64,000 bases of DNA from the NCBI RefSeq assembly GCF_023746595.1, contig NZ_CP080572.1, positions 1,720,530 to 1,784,529 on the forward strand, given 5' to 3'. Position 1 is the first letter of the stretch; each line of letters begins with the position of its first letter. Below, piece after piece: positions 1 to 9,077 of the stretch. The position numbers and the translations under genes are program-made. A model generated the notes under the pieces. That model did no database searches and was not told the DNA's origin. It worked only from the letters and a program-made list of their open reading frames with translations. Source of the DNA: Thermococcus argininiproducens (GTDB taxonomy: Archaea; Methanobacteriota_B; Thermococci; Thermococcales; Thermococcaceae).

Positions 1-109
1 CATTTTTAAAAAGAAAAATGTAAACAACCAAAAGGAAAATAAATTTAACAAACATACTCTAAAGCATGAAAAATTAGATTAGTTAAGATCATCAAAAGGA
101 GGGACAAAA

Positions 110-1111
110 ATGAGGGTTCTTGCTTCAGCCCCAGCTAAAATTATTCTCTTTGGAGAGCACAGTGTTGTTTATGGGAAACCCGCTATAGCGGCAGCTATTG
201 ATTTGAGAACCTATGTGAGAGCCGAATTCAATAAAAATGGGAGGATAAGGATAGAGGCAAAGGATATAAGAACTCCTGGCCTAACAGTTTCTTTCTCAGA
301 AGATCAAATATATTTTGAAACAGACTATGGAAGAGCTGCAGAGGTTTTGAGCTACGTAAGAGAAGCCATAAACCTTGTCATGGAAGAAGCTGATAAGCAG
401 AAAGGAGTAACAGTTTCTATAACTTCTCAAATTCCCGTGGGTGCTGGCCTTGGAAGCTCAGCCGCTGTAGCAGTAGCTACGATAGGCGCTGTCTCAAAGC
501 TTTTGAACTTGGAACTAAGCAATGCAGAGATAGCTAAACTTGGACACAAAGTGGAGCTCCTTGTCCAAGGAGCTTCGAGTGGAATTGACCCAACGGTTTC
601 TGCTGTTGGTGGTTTTCTTTACTACCAAAATGGCTCCTTTGAAAGTCTGCCAGTGGTGGAGCTTCCAATAGTCGTGGGATACACAGGTTCAAGCGGAAGC
701 ACTAAGGAACTTGTTGCTAAAGTTAGGAAAAGCTTCGATGAGATGCCAGAGATAATTGACCCCATCCTTAACTCAATGGGGAAAGTTGTTGAAAAGGCCA
801 AAGAGATAATACTAGCAGAATATGACAAAGAAATTAAATTCGAGCTCTTGGGAAGGTTAATGAATATAAATCACGGCTTGCTCGATGCGTTAGGAGTTTC
901 AACTAAGAGTTTGAGCGATTTAGTGTATGCTTCAAGAGAAGCTGGAGCTTTGGGAGCCAAGATAACTGGAGCAGGAGGAGGTGGATGCATGTACGCCTTA
1001 GCTCCAGAAAAGCAAAGTGAAGTTGCAACAGCCATAAAAATCGCTGGTGGAATGCCAATGATAACCAAGATTAGCAAAGAAGGACTTAGAATTGAGGAGG
1101 TTGAGAAATGA
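110..1111 (+). CDS. mvk: Mevalonate kinase
   Basis: This GHMP-family kinase phosphorylates mevalonate at O5 with ATP, the first committed kinase step of the archaeal isoprenoid pathway in the cytoplasm. The glycine-rich ATP loop [11 protein letters not shown] lies at residues 109-119, the SGIDPTVS segment near residue 160 carries the expected catalytic aspartate, and the C-terminal GAGGGGC loop is at 287-293. The length of 333 residues is normal for archaeal enzymes. The start is set by the ribosome binding site AAAGGAGGG at about 95-103. It is the first gene of an isoprenoid operon, and its stop overlaps the next start by 4 nt (ATGA), which implies translational coupling. Confidence 0.96.
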   Translation: MRVLASAPAKIILFGEHSVVYGKPAIAAAIDLRTYVRAEFNKNGRIRIEAKDIRTPGLTVSFSEDQIYFETDYGRAAEVLSYVREAINLVMEEADKQKGVTVSITSQIPVGAGLGSSAAVAVATIGAVSKLLNLELSNAEIAKLGHKVELLVQGASSGIDPTVSAVGGFLYYQNGSFESLPVVELPIVVGYTGSSGSTKELVAKVRKSFDEMPEIIDPILNSMGKVVEKAKEIILAEYDKEIKFELLGRLMNINHGLLDALGVSTKSLSDLVYASREAGALGAKITGAGGGGCMYALAPEKQSEVATAIKIAGGMPMITKISKEGLRIEEVEK

Positions 1112-1890
1112 TAATCATCAAACTTGGTGGAAGTGTTATAAGTAACAAGAACAAACCTTACTCGTTTAATCAGGAGATTATTGAACAGACAGCCGAGGAG
1201 ATTGCTCAATTTTATCCAAATGAACAGTTCATTTTCGTTCACGGTGGAGGAAGTTTTGGACATCCAAATGCTAGGGAGTACAAAATTCGAGAAGGTCTAA
1301 TAGGAGATGTAAAAAGAAAAAGAATAGGATTCTCCAAGACACACCAAGCAATGCTTAAACTAAACAGTCTAATAGTCGAAACTTTCCTCGAAAAGGGCCT
1401 ACCTGCCTATTCTGTATCTTCTTCATCAATATTCCTCATAGAAAAAGGTGAAATTGTCTATGGTGAGCTCGAAGTTTTAAGAAAGCTATTGGAGAAAGAT
1501 TTCATCCCAGTTCTCTTTGGTGACACGGCAATAGCCCTGGATAAGGGAATAGACATTCTCTCTGGGGATCAGATAATAAACTATCTTGCAAGGATGTTCA
1601 AACCAAGCAAAGTACTTTTTTTGATGGACGTTGATGGGATCTATGATAAAAATCCAAAAGAAAAAGGGGCAAAACTCATTAAAGAACTTACCAAAGAAGA
1701 AATTAAACACCTGCTGGAAAGCTCAGAATCGGCTGGAATAGATGTAACGGGAGGTATCGGAAATAAACTAAAGAAAGCTCTAGAAATAGCCCACTACACA
1801 GATGTGTATTTTGCTAATGGAATGGTCAAGGGAAATTTAATAAGAATCTTGAAAGGAGAAAATCCAGGGACAATTATTAAGAGGTGGTAA
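1108..1890 (+). CDS. ipk: Isopentenyl phosphate kinase
   Basis: This amino-acid-kinase-fold enzyme converts isopentenyl phosphate to isopentenyl diphosphate. It is the hallmark of the archaeal variant of the mevalonate pathway. The N-terminal KLGGSVIS nucleotide loop is at residues 5-12, and HGGGSFGH at 45-52 contains the histidine that the family uses for phosphoryl transfer. GDTAIA and LSGDQ occur further on, as expected for the fold. At 260 residues it has the family's usual length. It sits between mevalonate kinase and IPP isomerase, which supports the substrate assignment over other amino-acid kinases. Confidence 0.95.
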   Translation: MIIIKLGGSVISNKNKPYSFNQEIIEQTAEEIAQFYPNEQFIFVHGGGSFGHPNAREYKIREGLIGDVKRKRIGFSKTHQAMLKLNSLIVETFLEKGLPAYSVSSSSIFLIEKGEIVYGELEVLRKLLEKDFIPVLFGDTAIALDKGIDILSGDQIINYLARMFKPSKVLFLMDVDGIYDKNPKEKGAKLIKELTKEEIKHLLESSESAGIDVTGGIGNKLKKALEIAHYTDVYFANGMVKGNLIRILKGENPGTIIKRW

Positions 1891-1891
1891 A

Positions 1892-3007
1892 ATGGATAAA
1901 GAAGAGCTTACTGTAATTAGAAAGTTTGAACACATAGAGCACTGCTTAAAGAAGCAAGTTGAAGCTCATGTAAGTACCCAATTCGAGAACATACATTTTG
2001 TTCATACATCCCTACCTGAAATAGACAAAGAGGAAATAGATTTAAGCATTGAATTCCTTGGAAGGAGATTTGATTACCCAATAATGATCGCTGGCATGAC
2101 TGGAGGAACTAAGGGATCTCAAATTGCCGGCAAAATCAACAAAACTCTCGCCAAAGCTGCCCAAGAGCTGAATATTCCCATGGGTGTCGGAAGCCAGCGA
2201 GCAATGATTAGAAAACCCGAGACCTGGGAAAGTTACTACGTTAGAGACGTTGCGCCAGACATTTTCCTTGTTGGCAATTTGGGAGCACCCCAATTTGCTG
2301 AGAATATGCCAAACCGATATGGTGTTGAGGAGGCCTTGAAAGCTGTGGAAACAATCCAAGCCGACGCCCTTGCTATTCACATGAATCCTCTTCAAGAGAG
2401 CGTCCAACCGGAGGGAGATACACAATATAAAGGTGTCATAAACGCTTTGGCAGAACTTAAGAGTGAGCTCTCATATCCCATAATAGCCAAAGAAACTGGA
2501 GCTGGAGTCTCAATGGAAGTTGCAATAAAGTTGGAGAGCATTGGAATCGACGCAATAGACGTTGGAGGTCTTGGAGGAACATCATGGAGTGGCGTTGAGT
2601 ACTACAGAGCAAAGGATGAGAGAAGTAGGAATCTAGCCTTAAAGTTCTGGGACTGGGGAATTCCAACTGCTTTAAGCGTTGCTGAAGTTAGATATGCAAC
2701 TACCTTGCCAATAATAGCAACAGGTGGAATTAGAGATGGGATAGCAATTGCAAAGGCCTTAACACTTGGCGCAAACCTTGCAGGAGTTGCTTTACCTCTG
2801 CTGAAGCCAGCAGTCAATGGAGATGTCGAGGGAGTGATCAAGATTCTTCAACGATACATAGATGAACTTAAAAATGCTATGTTTCTTGTAGGAGCAAGAA
2901 ACGTGGAAGAGCTTAAGAAAGTCCCTCTCGTAGTTACAGGTTTTGCAAGAGAATGGCTTGAGCAAAGAATTGACTTGTGGGAATTTTTGAAAGATAGAAG
3001 ACTTTGA
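1892..3007 (+). CDS. fni: Isopentenyl-diphosphate delta-isomerase, type II (FMN)
   Basis: This enzyme interconverts isopentenyl and dimethylallyl diphosphate and is a reduced-FMN TIM-barrel protein unrelated to the type I isomerase. IMIAGMTGG near the N-terminus (about residue 61), the GVGSQRAM segment, the HMNPLQE substrate loop and the ATGGIRDGI phosphate-binding loop in the C-terminal half match the family. The length is 371 residues. The ATG follows the preceding stop by one base, and the ribosome binding site AAGAGGTGG lies inside the end of ipk. The gene supplies the allylic primer for the prenyl synthase two genes downstream. Confidence 0.95.
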   Translation: MDKEELTVIRKFEHIEHCLKKQVEAHVSTQFENIHFVHTSLPEIDKEEIDLSIEFLGRRFDYPIMIAGMTGGTKGSQIAGKINKTLAKAAQELNIPMGVGSQRAMIRKPETWESYYVRDVAPDIFLVGNLGAPQFAENMPNRYGVEEALKAVETIQADALAIHMNPLQESVQPEGDTQYKGVINALAELKSELSYPIIAKETGAGVSMEVAIKLESIGIDAIDVGGLGGTSWSGVEYYRAKDERSRNLALKFWDWGIPTALSVAEVRYATTLPIIATGGIRDGIAIAKALTLGANLAGVALPLLKPAVNGDVEGVIKILQRYIDELKNAMFLVGARNVEELKKVPLVVTGFAREWLEQRIDLWEFLKDRRL

Positions 3008-3060
3008 AGCTTTTTCTTTTCTAATGCACATATTTTTAAACCCTCGAAGCTAGTATACCT

Positions 3061-3143
3061 TAACCCGGTGGAGTTCCGCTCCACCAGCCAAAGGGCCGAG
3101 GCCGACAAAAAGTCCGCCTCAATAAAATAGTGGAGGAACTGAA
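3061..3143 (+). promoter_or_regulatory. Structured 5' leader of the aRNase J gene
   Basis: A TATA-like stretch (TTTTTAAA, about 3030-3038) would place the transcript start near 3060. The leader holds two hairpins. The first has arms 3067-3073 (GGTGGAG) and 3079-3085 (CTCCACC) around a 5-nt loop. The second has arms 3098-3106 and 3112-3120 around AAAAA, with one C-C mismatch. CTCCAC of the first hairpin can also pair with GTGGAG at 3130-3135, which is the ribosome binding site of the downstream gene. Hairpins and alternative pairing are seen in the sequence; regulation is inferred. Confidence 0.5.
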
Positions 3144-4466
3144 ATGATAAAAGTCTACACAATAGGTGGTTATGAAGAAGTAGGTAAAAATATGACTGCC
3201 ATAGAATATGAAAATGAGATTATAATAATTGATATGGGAATTAGACTTGATCGAGTTCTTATTCATGAAGATGTTAACTTTCAACAAATGAGTTCGCGAG
3301 ATTTAAGAAAATTAGGGGCTATTCCAGACGATACCTCAATTAGAAACAAAAAAGTTGTAGCTATAGCCCTCTCTCATGGCCATCTCGATCATATAGGTGC
3401 CATAGCAAAACTTGCACCTCACTATTCCAACGTCCCAATTTATGGAACTCCTTACACAATAAAACTTGCAAAAGGGGAAGTTAGAAGCGAGCAATACTTT
3501 GAAGTTACAAACCCCATGTATGAGACTCAATATGGTGAGATAGTCCAAGTGAGCGAAAATCTAGCTATAGAATTTGTCCAAATAACACATTCAATTCCCC
3601 ATTCATCTATGGTTGTAATACATACTCCAGAAGGAGCCGTAGTCTATGCCTGTGATTATAAATTCGATAATCACAATCCCCTAGGAGAAAAGCCCGATTA
3701 TAAGAGGCTTAAGGAGATAGGCCAAGAGGGCGTAAAAATTTTGATACCTGAATCTACAAGAGTTGCCGAGCAAACAAAGACCCCAAGCGAAGCTTCTGCA
3801 AAATTACTTCTTGAAGACTTTTTCTACTACGAAGGGATGGAAGAAAAAGGGCTAATAACAACTACTTTTGCTTCACATATAGCTCGACTTCAAGAGCTAA
3901 TAGAAATAGCAAATAACATGGGAAGACAAGCCGTTCTGATAGGGCGATCATTGGCCAAATATACCGGCATAGCAAAACAGTTGGGATTAATAAAAATGAA
4001 AGGGGCTAAAGCCGTTAGAAGCCCAGCTGCCGTACAAAAGACCCTCAGAGAGGTATCTCAGGCTAGAGAAAATTATCTCCTCATTGTAACCGGTCATCAA
4101 GGTGAACCAGGAGCCATCTTAACGAGGATGGCTAGTGGAGAGCTCTACGATATTGGAAAGAATGATACTGTTGTGTTCTCTGCAGGAGTTATCCCAAACC
4201 CTCTCAATATTGCCCAACGCTACGCCCTAGAGACCAAACTCAGAATGAGAGGGGTTAGGATGGTAAAAGATTTACATGTCTCTGGCCACTCTAGTAGAGA
4301 AGACCATAGATATTTAATCAAACTCTTAAATCCCGAAAATATAATTCCCGCTCATGGTGAATTTAGGATGCTTACATATTATGCCGAACTTGCTGAAGAA
4401 GAAGGGTATTTAATAGGAAGGGACGTTTTCGTGTCAAGAAACGGTTACAAAGTTGATGTGAGGTGA
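3144..4466 (+). CDS. rnj: Ribonuclease J (aRNase J), metallo-beta-lactamase/beta-CASP
   Basis: This is an archaeal RNase J, a zinc-dependent exoribonuclease that degrades RNA from 5' monophosphate ends. The metallo-beta-lactamase motif SHGHLDHIG is at about residues 78-86. Further ligands are in HSIPHS and ACDYKFDNHN, and the beta-CASP region ends with SGHSSREDH and IIPAHGEF. The length of 440 residues fits the compact archaeal form. The start follows a GGAGG site 8 nt upstream. It lies between fni and the prenyl synthase, an arrangement I recall from other Thermococcales, although its function is unrelated to isoprenoids. Confidence 0.93.
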   Translation: MIKVYTIGGYEEVGKNMTAIEYENEIIIIDMGIRLDRVLIHEDVNFQQMSSRDLRKLGAIPDDTSIRNKKVVAIALSHGHLDHIGAIAKLAPHYSNVPIYGTPYTIKLAKGEVRSEQYFEVTNPMYETQYGEIVQVSENLAIEFVQITHSIPHSSMVVIHTPEGAVVYACDYKFDNHNPLGEKPDYKRLKEIGQEGVKILIPESTRVAEQTKTPSEASAKLLLEDFFYYEGMEEKGLITTTFASHIARLQELIEIANNMGRQAVLIGRSLAKYTGIAKQLGLIKMKGAKAVRSPAAVQKTLREVSQARENYLLIVTGHQGEPGAILTRMASGELYDIGKNDTVVFSAGVIPNPLNIAQRYALETKLRMRGVRMVKDLHVSGHSSREDHRYLIKLLNPENIIPAHGEFRMLTYYAELAEEEGYLIGRDVFVSRNGYKVDVR

Positions 4467-4470
4467 TAGG

Positions 4471-5496
4471 ATGAAGTTTGATCCCTTATTCAAAGCATTG
4501 AAAGAAAAGAGTAAAGTAGTTGATGAAGCTATCTTCGATCTTGTGCCAGAAAAAGAACCCAAGGTTATTTATGATGCTGCAAGACACTACCCCTTAGCTG
4601 GAGGAAAAAGAGTTAGGCCATTTATAGTATTAATGGCCACAGAAGCAGTGGGTGGAGATCCAGAAAAAGCAATTTATGCCGCAGCAGCAGTAGAATTACT
4701 CCATAACTATTCTCTAGTTCATGATGATATAATGGACATGGACGAAAAAAGAAGAGGCAGACCAACGGTTCATAAGATTTGGGGAATAAACATGGCAATA
4801 CTCGCTGGAGACTTGCTCTTCTCAAAAGTTTTTGAGGCAATTGCAAAGATTCCTACTGACCCCAAAAAGGTTGTAAGAGTTCTGGATGTTATCTCAAAGA
4901 CCTCTAACGAGTTATGTGAAGGTCAAGCAATGGACTTGGAATTTGAAAGCAAAGATAGTGTTAGCATCGATGAATACATGAAAATGATAAGTGGAAAAAC
5001 CGGTGCGCTAATAGATGCTTCAGCCACAATTGGTGGAATTATAGGAACAGACAATGAGGAGTATATTCAAGCTTTATCAAAATATGGGAGGAACATCGGT
5101 ATAGCATTCCAAGTGTGGGATGATGTTCTGGATCTTATAGCCGATGAAGAAAAACTTGGAAAACCCGTAGGAAGCGATATAAGAAAGGGCAAGAAGACCC
5201 TTATTGTAGCCCACTTCCTAGAAAATGCAAATGAAGAGGACAAAAAAGAGTTCTTTAAGATATTCGGAAAATATGCTGGAGACGTACAAGGAGAAGGCAT
5301 CATAGAGGAAGACGTTCAAGAAGAGGTCAAAAAGGCAATCGAGCTCTTAAAGAAATATGGAAGCATAAACTATGCTGCTGAAGTTGCAAAAGAACTTGCA
5401 GATGAGGCCAAAAAGTCCCTAGAGATACTGCCAGAGAGTGAAGCTAGAAGGTATCTCGAACTTTTAGCAGATTTCATAGTAGAAAGAGAATACTAA
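4471..5496 (+). CDS. idsA: Polyprenyl synthase (geranylgeranyl/farnesyl diphosphate synthase)
   Basis: This trans-prenyltransferase condenses IPP onto allylic diphosphates to make the chains for archaeal ether lipids. The first aspartate-rich motif DDIMD is at residues 85-89, followed by the RRGRP loop, and the second motif DDVLD is at 217-221. GGKRVRP at 44-50 binds the diphosphate. The length is 341 residues. The start is 4 nt after the aRNase J stop with GAGGTGATAGG upstream, so it is co-transcribed. Product chain length (C15, C20 or both) cannot be fixed from sequence alone; GGPP is most likely in this group. Confidence 0.94.
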   Translation: MKFDPLFKALKEKSKVVDEAIFDLVPEKEPKVIYDAARHYPLAGGKRVRPFIVLMATEAVGGDPEKAIYAAAAVELLHNYSLVHDDIMDMDEKRRGRPTVHKIWGINMAILAGDLLFSKVFEAIAKIPTDPKKVVRVLDVISKTSNELCEGQAMDLEFESKDSVSIDEYMKMISGKTGALIDASATIGGIIGTDNEEYIQALSKYGRNIGIAFQVWDDVLDLIADEEKLGKPVGSDIRKGKKTLIVAHFLENANEEDKKEFFKIFGKYAGDVQGEGIIEEDVQEEVKKAIELLKKYGSINYAAEVAKELADEAKKSLEILPESEARRYLELLADFIVEREY

Positions 5497-5522
5497 TGCC
5501 TGTTTCTCCTATTTCTTAAACA

Positions 5523-5566
5523 TTTTCTTCTGAAAGCCTCGCCCTTCAGGGCGGGGAGGATGTCAG
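5523..5566 (+). repeat. Dispersed repeat resembling the tnpB 3' end, copy 1
   Basis: A 44-nt sequence contains an 8-bp hairpin (arms 5537-5544 and 5549-5556, loop TTCA) followed by GAGGATGTCAG. Read as protein it gives SSESLALQGGEDVS, the kind of ending I associate with archaeal IS200/IS605 TnpB proteins, whose 3' end also encodes the guide-RNA scaffold. No tnpB lies next to it. Positions 5523-5548 are a perfect inverted match to 6731-6756. The repeat is directly visible; the TnpB link is inference. Confidence 0.6.
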
Positions 5567-5614
5567 CTTGCTGTAAATATGGAAGGGGAGAGATTAGGAT
5601 CATAAGGAAGATTC

Positions 5615-5887
5615 TCAGTCTCTTTTCACTAAAGCTACAAAAAATAGGAGAAGTATTCCGAGTTCTAGAGTCGTTGAAGTAATATCGATAATATCTAATG
5701 AGACTGTGCCGTTGAGCAAATGGAAATTTTCAATAATCTTTTTGATAGTAAACATGAGGAATGCTAAGAGTAATAGTAAGATACTCTTCATTCCGCTCTT
5801 CTTATATGCTTTCCACGCAACTACCGAAAGTAAACCTCCCAAAACAATTACGATACTATCTAGGATATATCCTAGAAGATCAATCAT
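5615..5887 (-). CDS. Small membrane protein, unknown function
   Basis: This 90-residue protein consists almost entirely of three hydrophobic segments (about residues 8-25, 33-50 and 66-86) with short basic loops such as KAYKKSGMK. I do not recognise a named family. Its start overlaps the end of the upstream winged-helix regulator by 8 nt, so the two are co-translated, with the regulator first. Pairs of a two-domain winged-helix protein and a small multi-pass membrane protein are common in archaea, and the membrane protein may sense or relay a signal; this is inference. Confidence 0.7.
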   Translation of the reverse strand: MIDLLGYILDSIVIVLGGLLSVVAWKAYKKSGMKSILLLLLAFLMFTIKKIIENFHLLNGTVSLDIIDITSTTLELGILLLFFVALVKRD

Positions 5888-6395
5888 ATTCCTCCCCCCT
5901 GAAGGTTAAGGTTAAATCAATTAGCTTATCAGCAAGTCTATCCCAGATTTTGGGTTTATATTCTCTGATTATACGGATTAAAACATCCTTATCATAATTT
6001 GGTTGATAAATAACATTCTTTCCATGTTTAATTTTCCTCACAAGCCCTAGTGCTTCAAGTCGTTCCATATGGTAGTTTATCGTGGATGGAGTTAGATTGA
6101 GCTTCTCTGCCAGTTCGTGCTGGTTTTTTTCATCTTCTGCAAGTAAAATTAAGATTTTCCGTTGACTTTCATTTGAAATTGCTATCATAAGGGGTTTGTA
6201 ACTTTCACTAAAATCTGCAGGGAAGATGTATTTCCTACCTCCAAGTTTTTTTGCAACAATTTTGTTCTCTCTTTCAAGGTGTCGAAGGTGGTACTGGAGA
6301 TTTCCTATTCCCATCTCAAGTTCTTGAGCTAATTTACGAAAAGTTATTCCTGGATTCTTTGTAATATGCTCCAAGACTCTTTCTCTGCTGGTCAT
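5880..6395 (-). CDS. Tandem winged-helix transcription regulator
   Basis: This 171-residue cytoplasmic protein has two ArsR/MarR-like winged-helix units. The first covers about residues 5-55 (ITFRKLAQELEMGIGNLQYHLRHLE) and the second about 75-130 (NQHELAEKLNLTPSTINYHMERLEALGLV). Both recognition helices end in the YHxxxLE pattern of ArsR-like DNA readers. There are no metal-binding cysteines. It heads a two-gene operon with the small membrane protein at 5615-5887. Its own upstream region, up to tRNA-Thr at 6472, is short, and self-regulation there is plausible. The target genes are unknown. Confidence 0.85.
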   Translation of the reverse strand: MTSRERVLEHITKNPGITFRKLAQELEMGIGNLQYHLRHLERENKIVAKKLGGRKYIFPADFSESYKPLMIAISNESQRKILILLAEDEKNQHELAEKLNLTPSTINYHMERLEALGLVRKIKHGKNVIYQPNYDKDVLIRIIREYKPKIWDRLADKLIDLTLTFRGEEYD

Positions 6396-6471
6396 AAGTA
6401 TCAGAATAAGAATGGTATTAAGACTTTTTAACGGTTTATGGTACGATTCTCAAAACAGAGATCTGATATGG

Positions 6472-6545
6472 AGCCCCGGGCGGGGTTTGAACCCGCGACC
6501 TGCCGCTTACCAAGCGGCCGCTCCACCAGGCTGAGCCACCGGGGC
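6472..6545 (-). tRNA. tRNA-Thr (anticodon GGU)
   Basis: On the minus strand the sequence folds as a cloverleaf. The acceptor pairs GCCCCGG with CCGGGGC, with U as discriminator. The anticodon loop is TTGGTAA with anticodon GGT, and the T-arm contains GGGTTCAAACCC. No CCA is encoded. Its TATA box is at 6571-6579. Confidence 0.95.
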
Positions 6546-6570
6546 ACCGAAAGAAAGAAGCCAAAATCGC

Positions 6571-6579
6571 TATATAAAC
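6571..6579 (-). promoter_or_regulatory. TATA box of tRNA-Thr
   Basis: The minus-strand sequence GTTTATATA lies about 26 nt before the 5' end of the mature tRNA, the normal archaeal TATA-to-start distance. Confidence 0.8.
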
Positions 6580-6712
6580 TTTTCGCTTTAGGCTTTTTAA
6601 AAGCTGTGTATCTGCGTGTTATACTGTATACTGTTTAAGTTATAAGTTATATGTGTTAACGTTTTGTGTGTTAGAGGATGCTATTGACCCTTCAGGATTA
6701 AAATTTCAAGTA

Positions 6713-6756
6713 CTGATCTTCCCTCTGTCTTGAAGGGCGAGGCTTTCAGAAGAAAA
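6713..6756 (-). repeat. Dispersed repeat resembling the tnpB 3' end, copy 2 (decayed)
   Basis: The first 26 nt (6731-6756 on the minus strand) are identical to 5523-5548. The 3' arm of the hairpin has changed, so CGCCCTTCA is followed by AGACAGAGGGAAGATCAG and no longer forms the full stem. It faces copy 1, so the two bound an inverted-repeat interval of about 1.2 kb that holds the winged-helix operon and tRNA-Thr. The rest of 6580-6789 shows no gene. Confidence 0.6.
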
Positions 6757-6789
6757 AAGTAAGATCTCAGACTAAAAAGAGTATATGAA

Positions 6790-7239
6790 TCATCGAACTA
6801 TTAAAAGGGGGGGCCTTATATTCCCTGCTATCTCCTCTAACAAGCTTCCTATTCTCGTCTTTCCACTCTTCCCATAAGCACCCATCACAACTAGAGAATA
6901 CTTTCCACTATTTGCTTCTTCTAGAATTTTATCTTTCGCTATACCCTCTACAATTTTTATAGAGCAATTCACGCCTTCACTCTGACAAAATCTCAACATT
7001 TCCCCCATTACTTCTTGAATACTCCTTTTCATATTGTTCCACACTTCCTCTTCAAAGCTACGAATTTTTTCAAAGCTTCCTTGTCTTGCACCAAGGTTAA
7101 AAGCAACTGCTTTAGCCTCCCTCCTGTCCAAAACTGAGAAAAGGACTATCTTTGCATTTTTCTTTTTCGCAATAGTAAGTGCATGAAGGGCTGCTTTTTG
7201 ACTCCATTTTGACCCATCTATTAACACAAGTATTCTCAT
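6790..7239 (-). CDS. Universal stress protein (UspA) family
   Basis: This 149-residue single-domain Usp protein has the alpha/beta fold start RILVLIDGSKWSQKAALHAL and the C-terminal nucleotide-binding stretch VVMGAYGKSGKTRIGSLLEEI. The canonical ATP signature spaces its glycines G-2X-G-9X-G(S/T). Here the second gap is only seven residues, so ATP binding is likely but not certain. It is the last gene of a three-gene minus-strand operon, 3 nt after the permease stop. Usp proteins placed next to transporters often act as cytoplasmic regulatory partners, which is an inference here. Confidence 0.88.
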   Translation of the reverse strand: MRILVLIDGSKWSQKAALHALTIAKKKNAKIVLFSVLDRREAKAVAFNLGARQGSFEKIRSFEEEVWNNMKRSIQEVMGEMLRFCQSEGVNCSIKIVEGIAKDKILEEANSGKYSLVVMGAYGKSGKTRIGSLLEEIAGNIRPPLLIVR

Positions 7240-7242
7240 CTT

Positions 7243-8523
7243 TCACCACCACACATATCTAAACCATAAAACTCCAATACCAACCCCAACTGTGAGTGCC
7301 ATTACTATAATTCCCATTTTAAGAAAATCCACAAACGTGATTTTTATGTCTTCCTTCGCGGCTATTCCAATGACCACAACGTTTGCTGAAGCTCCAATGG
7401 CAGTTCCATTTCCTCCCAAGCATGCTCCTAAACTTAAGGCCCACCAAAGGGGATACGTATCAAGAGACGTTCCCATAGCCTTAATAAGAGGTATCATAGT
7501 AGCTGTGAAAGGTATGTTATCTATAATAGCTGAAGCAAATGCTGAGAACCATGCTATAATTAGCATTGCTTCTCCTTCACCATGCATATAAGACATCATC
7601 CAACGGGCTATCTGCTCTATAAATCCAGTTTCGACAAGACTCCCCACTAGAATAAACAAACCTCCAAAGAAGAAAAGAGTCGCCCATTCTACTTTTTCTA
7701 AAATCCCTTCGGGGTTTTCTCTACTCCAGAATAAGAGCAAAGAAGCACCAAATAATGCCACCACTGCTGGTTCCACACCAAGTTTATCATGAACAAAAAA
7801 TAGGGTTATCACAATCAAGATAGTAGTTATTGATTTTCTGAAAAGAGCTAAATCTCTGATAGCAGCTCTTTCATCTAAACCATTTAGAGTTCTTAGAATT
7901 CTTTCCTTTTTTTCTTCACTGACTCGTAATACCTCCCGATAAGCAAAATAGACTATAATGATCATAACCACTAGATCCAAAAGGGCTATAGGCCCCATGT
8001 TACTAATGAACTCATTAAAACTCAGTCCAGCAGCAGAGCCTATCATTATATTAGGAGGGTCTCCAATGAGAGTCGCTGTTCCTCCAATATTAGAAGCAAA
8101 GATCTCTGAAAGAAGGAAGGGAAGAGGATTTATCTCCATTAATCTAGAAATATAAAGAAGCATTGGCGTGAGAAGTAAAACCGTTGTTACATTATCCAAA
8201 AAAGCACTAACAAGGGCCGTAACAATGGAAAACAATAAAAGGACACGAATAGGTTCACCTTTAGCCAATTTGCTTGTTTTTATTGCAATATATTCAAAAA
8301 GACCGCTCATTCTAGTTGTATTAACTATTATCATCATGCCAGCAAGAAGGAGAATTGTGTCTAAATCCAAAAAAATAGGGACTCTCTCCCAAGGGACTAT
8401 ATTTGCCAATAAAACTATAGAAGCTCCCATCATTGCAGCAACTGTCCTGTGAATTCGTTCACTTATTATAAGAGCGTAAGTAAAAATGAAAACCAGTAAT
8501 GCAAAGAGTTCCATGTTTGTCAC
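7243..8523 (-). CDS. SLC13/ArsB-NhaD superfamily permease
   Basis: This 426-residue integral membrane protein has about 11-12 hydrophobic segments in two repeated halves. The repeated signature is the SNIGGTATLIGDPPNIMIG loop (about residues 145-163) and the matching ACLGGNGTAIGASANVVVIG loop near residue 370. These belong to the ion-transporter superfamily that includes ArsB, NhaD and the dicarboxylate carriers, so the substrate could be an anion, arsenite or Na+/H+. The start is GTG with GGGGGTGA five bases upstream; an ATG three codons in is the alternative. The gene is sandwiched between two Usp genes in one operon. Confidence 0.88.
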   Translation of the reverse strand: MTNMELFALLVFIFTYALIISERIHRTVAAMMGASIVLLANIVPWERVPIFLDLDTILLLAGMMIIVNTTRMSGLFEYIAIKTSKLAKGEPIRVLLLFSIVTALVSAFLDNVTTVLLLTPMLLYISRLMEINPLPFLLSEIFASNIGGTATLIGDPPNIMIGSAAGLSFNEFISNMGPIALLDLVVMIIIVYFAYREVLRVSEEKKERILRTLNGLDERAAIRDLALFRKSITTILIVITLFFVHDKLGVEPAVVALFGASLLLFWSRENPEGILEKVEWATLFFFGGLFILVGSLVETGFIEQIARWMMSYMHGEGEAMLIIAWFSAFASAIIDNIPFTATMIPLIKAMGTSLDTYPLWWALSLGACLGGNGTAIGASANVVVIGIAAKEDIKITFVDFLKMGIIVMALTVGVGIGVLWFRYVWW

Positions 8524-8534
8524 TGTTTCACCCC

Positions 8535-9077
8535 CTAATAGACTACAGCAGGAATTTTCAGGTGTTGAATTATCTTAAGGACTATTGGGCTCAGAGGAGA
8601 GGTTTTCGTTATCTCAGATCCATAGGCCCTTGAAATAACAAGCATATCACTATTTTCAGCCAATCTTATTATATCTTCACTTTTGTTCCCAAAAAAGATC
8701 CTCCGTTGTACTCTTAACCCAAAATCCTCTAATTCTTTTGCAATCTTATCAAGCATCTCCCTACCTACTATCTCTTCTCTTCGCTTAAATTCCTCACTAG
8801 CTTCTTTGCTCAATGTCTGGCTCAATAAATGAAAGATCTCTGAGTCCATGATATACACTAGCAACACACTTGCATCATATGCACTTACAGTTTCATATAC
8901 CTCATCGGGAATATTTTTTACATACCGATCAAGGGGCATAAGGATTGACCGAATCTCAGGTAGCATTTTTTCTTCTTCTGTAAGCAAGAACTCACGATAG
9001 TGTTTTATTATATCTTCATATTTCTTACCTGCTATATGCTTGAACTTTCTCCCGATGAATGAAGAGTAAATACCCAT
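8535..9077 (-). CDS. Usp-like protein, extended
   Basis: This 180-residue protein starts MGIYSSFIGRKFKHI. The ATG at 9077 is preferred because GGGGGAG stands 5 nt upstream; a longer frame begins at 9128. The middle region EIRSILMPLDRYVKNIPDEV...DASVLLVYIMD has the first half of a Usp fold, and the end DMLVISRAYGSEITKTSPLSPIVLKIIQHLKIPAVVY is a recognisable Usp C-terminus. The glycine-rich ATP loop is absent (SRAYGSEIT), so it probably does not bind ATP in the usual way. It is the first gene of the Usp-permease-Usp operon, 11 nt before the permease. Confidence 0.8.
   Translation of the reverse strand: MGIYSSFIGRKFKHIAGKKYEDIIKHYREFLLTEEEKMLPEIRSILMPLDRYVKNIPDEVYETVSAYDASVLLVYIMDSEIFHLLSQTLSKEASEEFKRREEIVGREMLDKIAKELEDFGLRVQRRIFFGNKSEDIIRLAENSDMLVISRAYGSEITKTSPLSPIVLKIIQHLKIPAVVY

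Noticed and set aside
2457-2666. Antisense frames inside the isoprenoid and hydrogenase genes
   Set aside because: They are shadows of well-supported genes and lack starts with ribosome sites.
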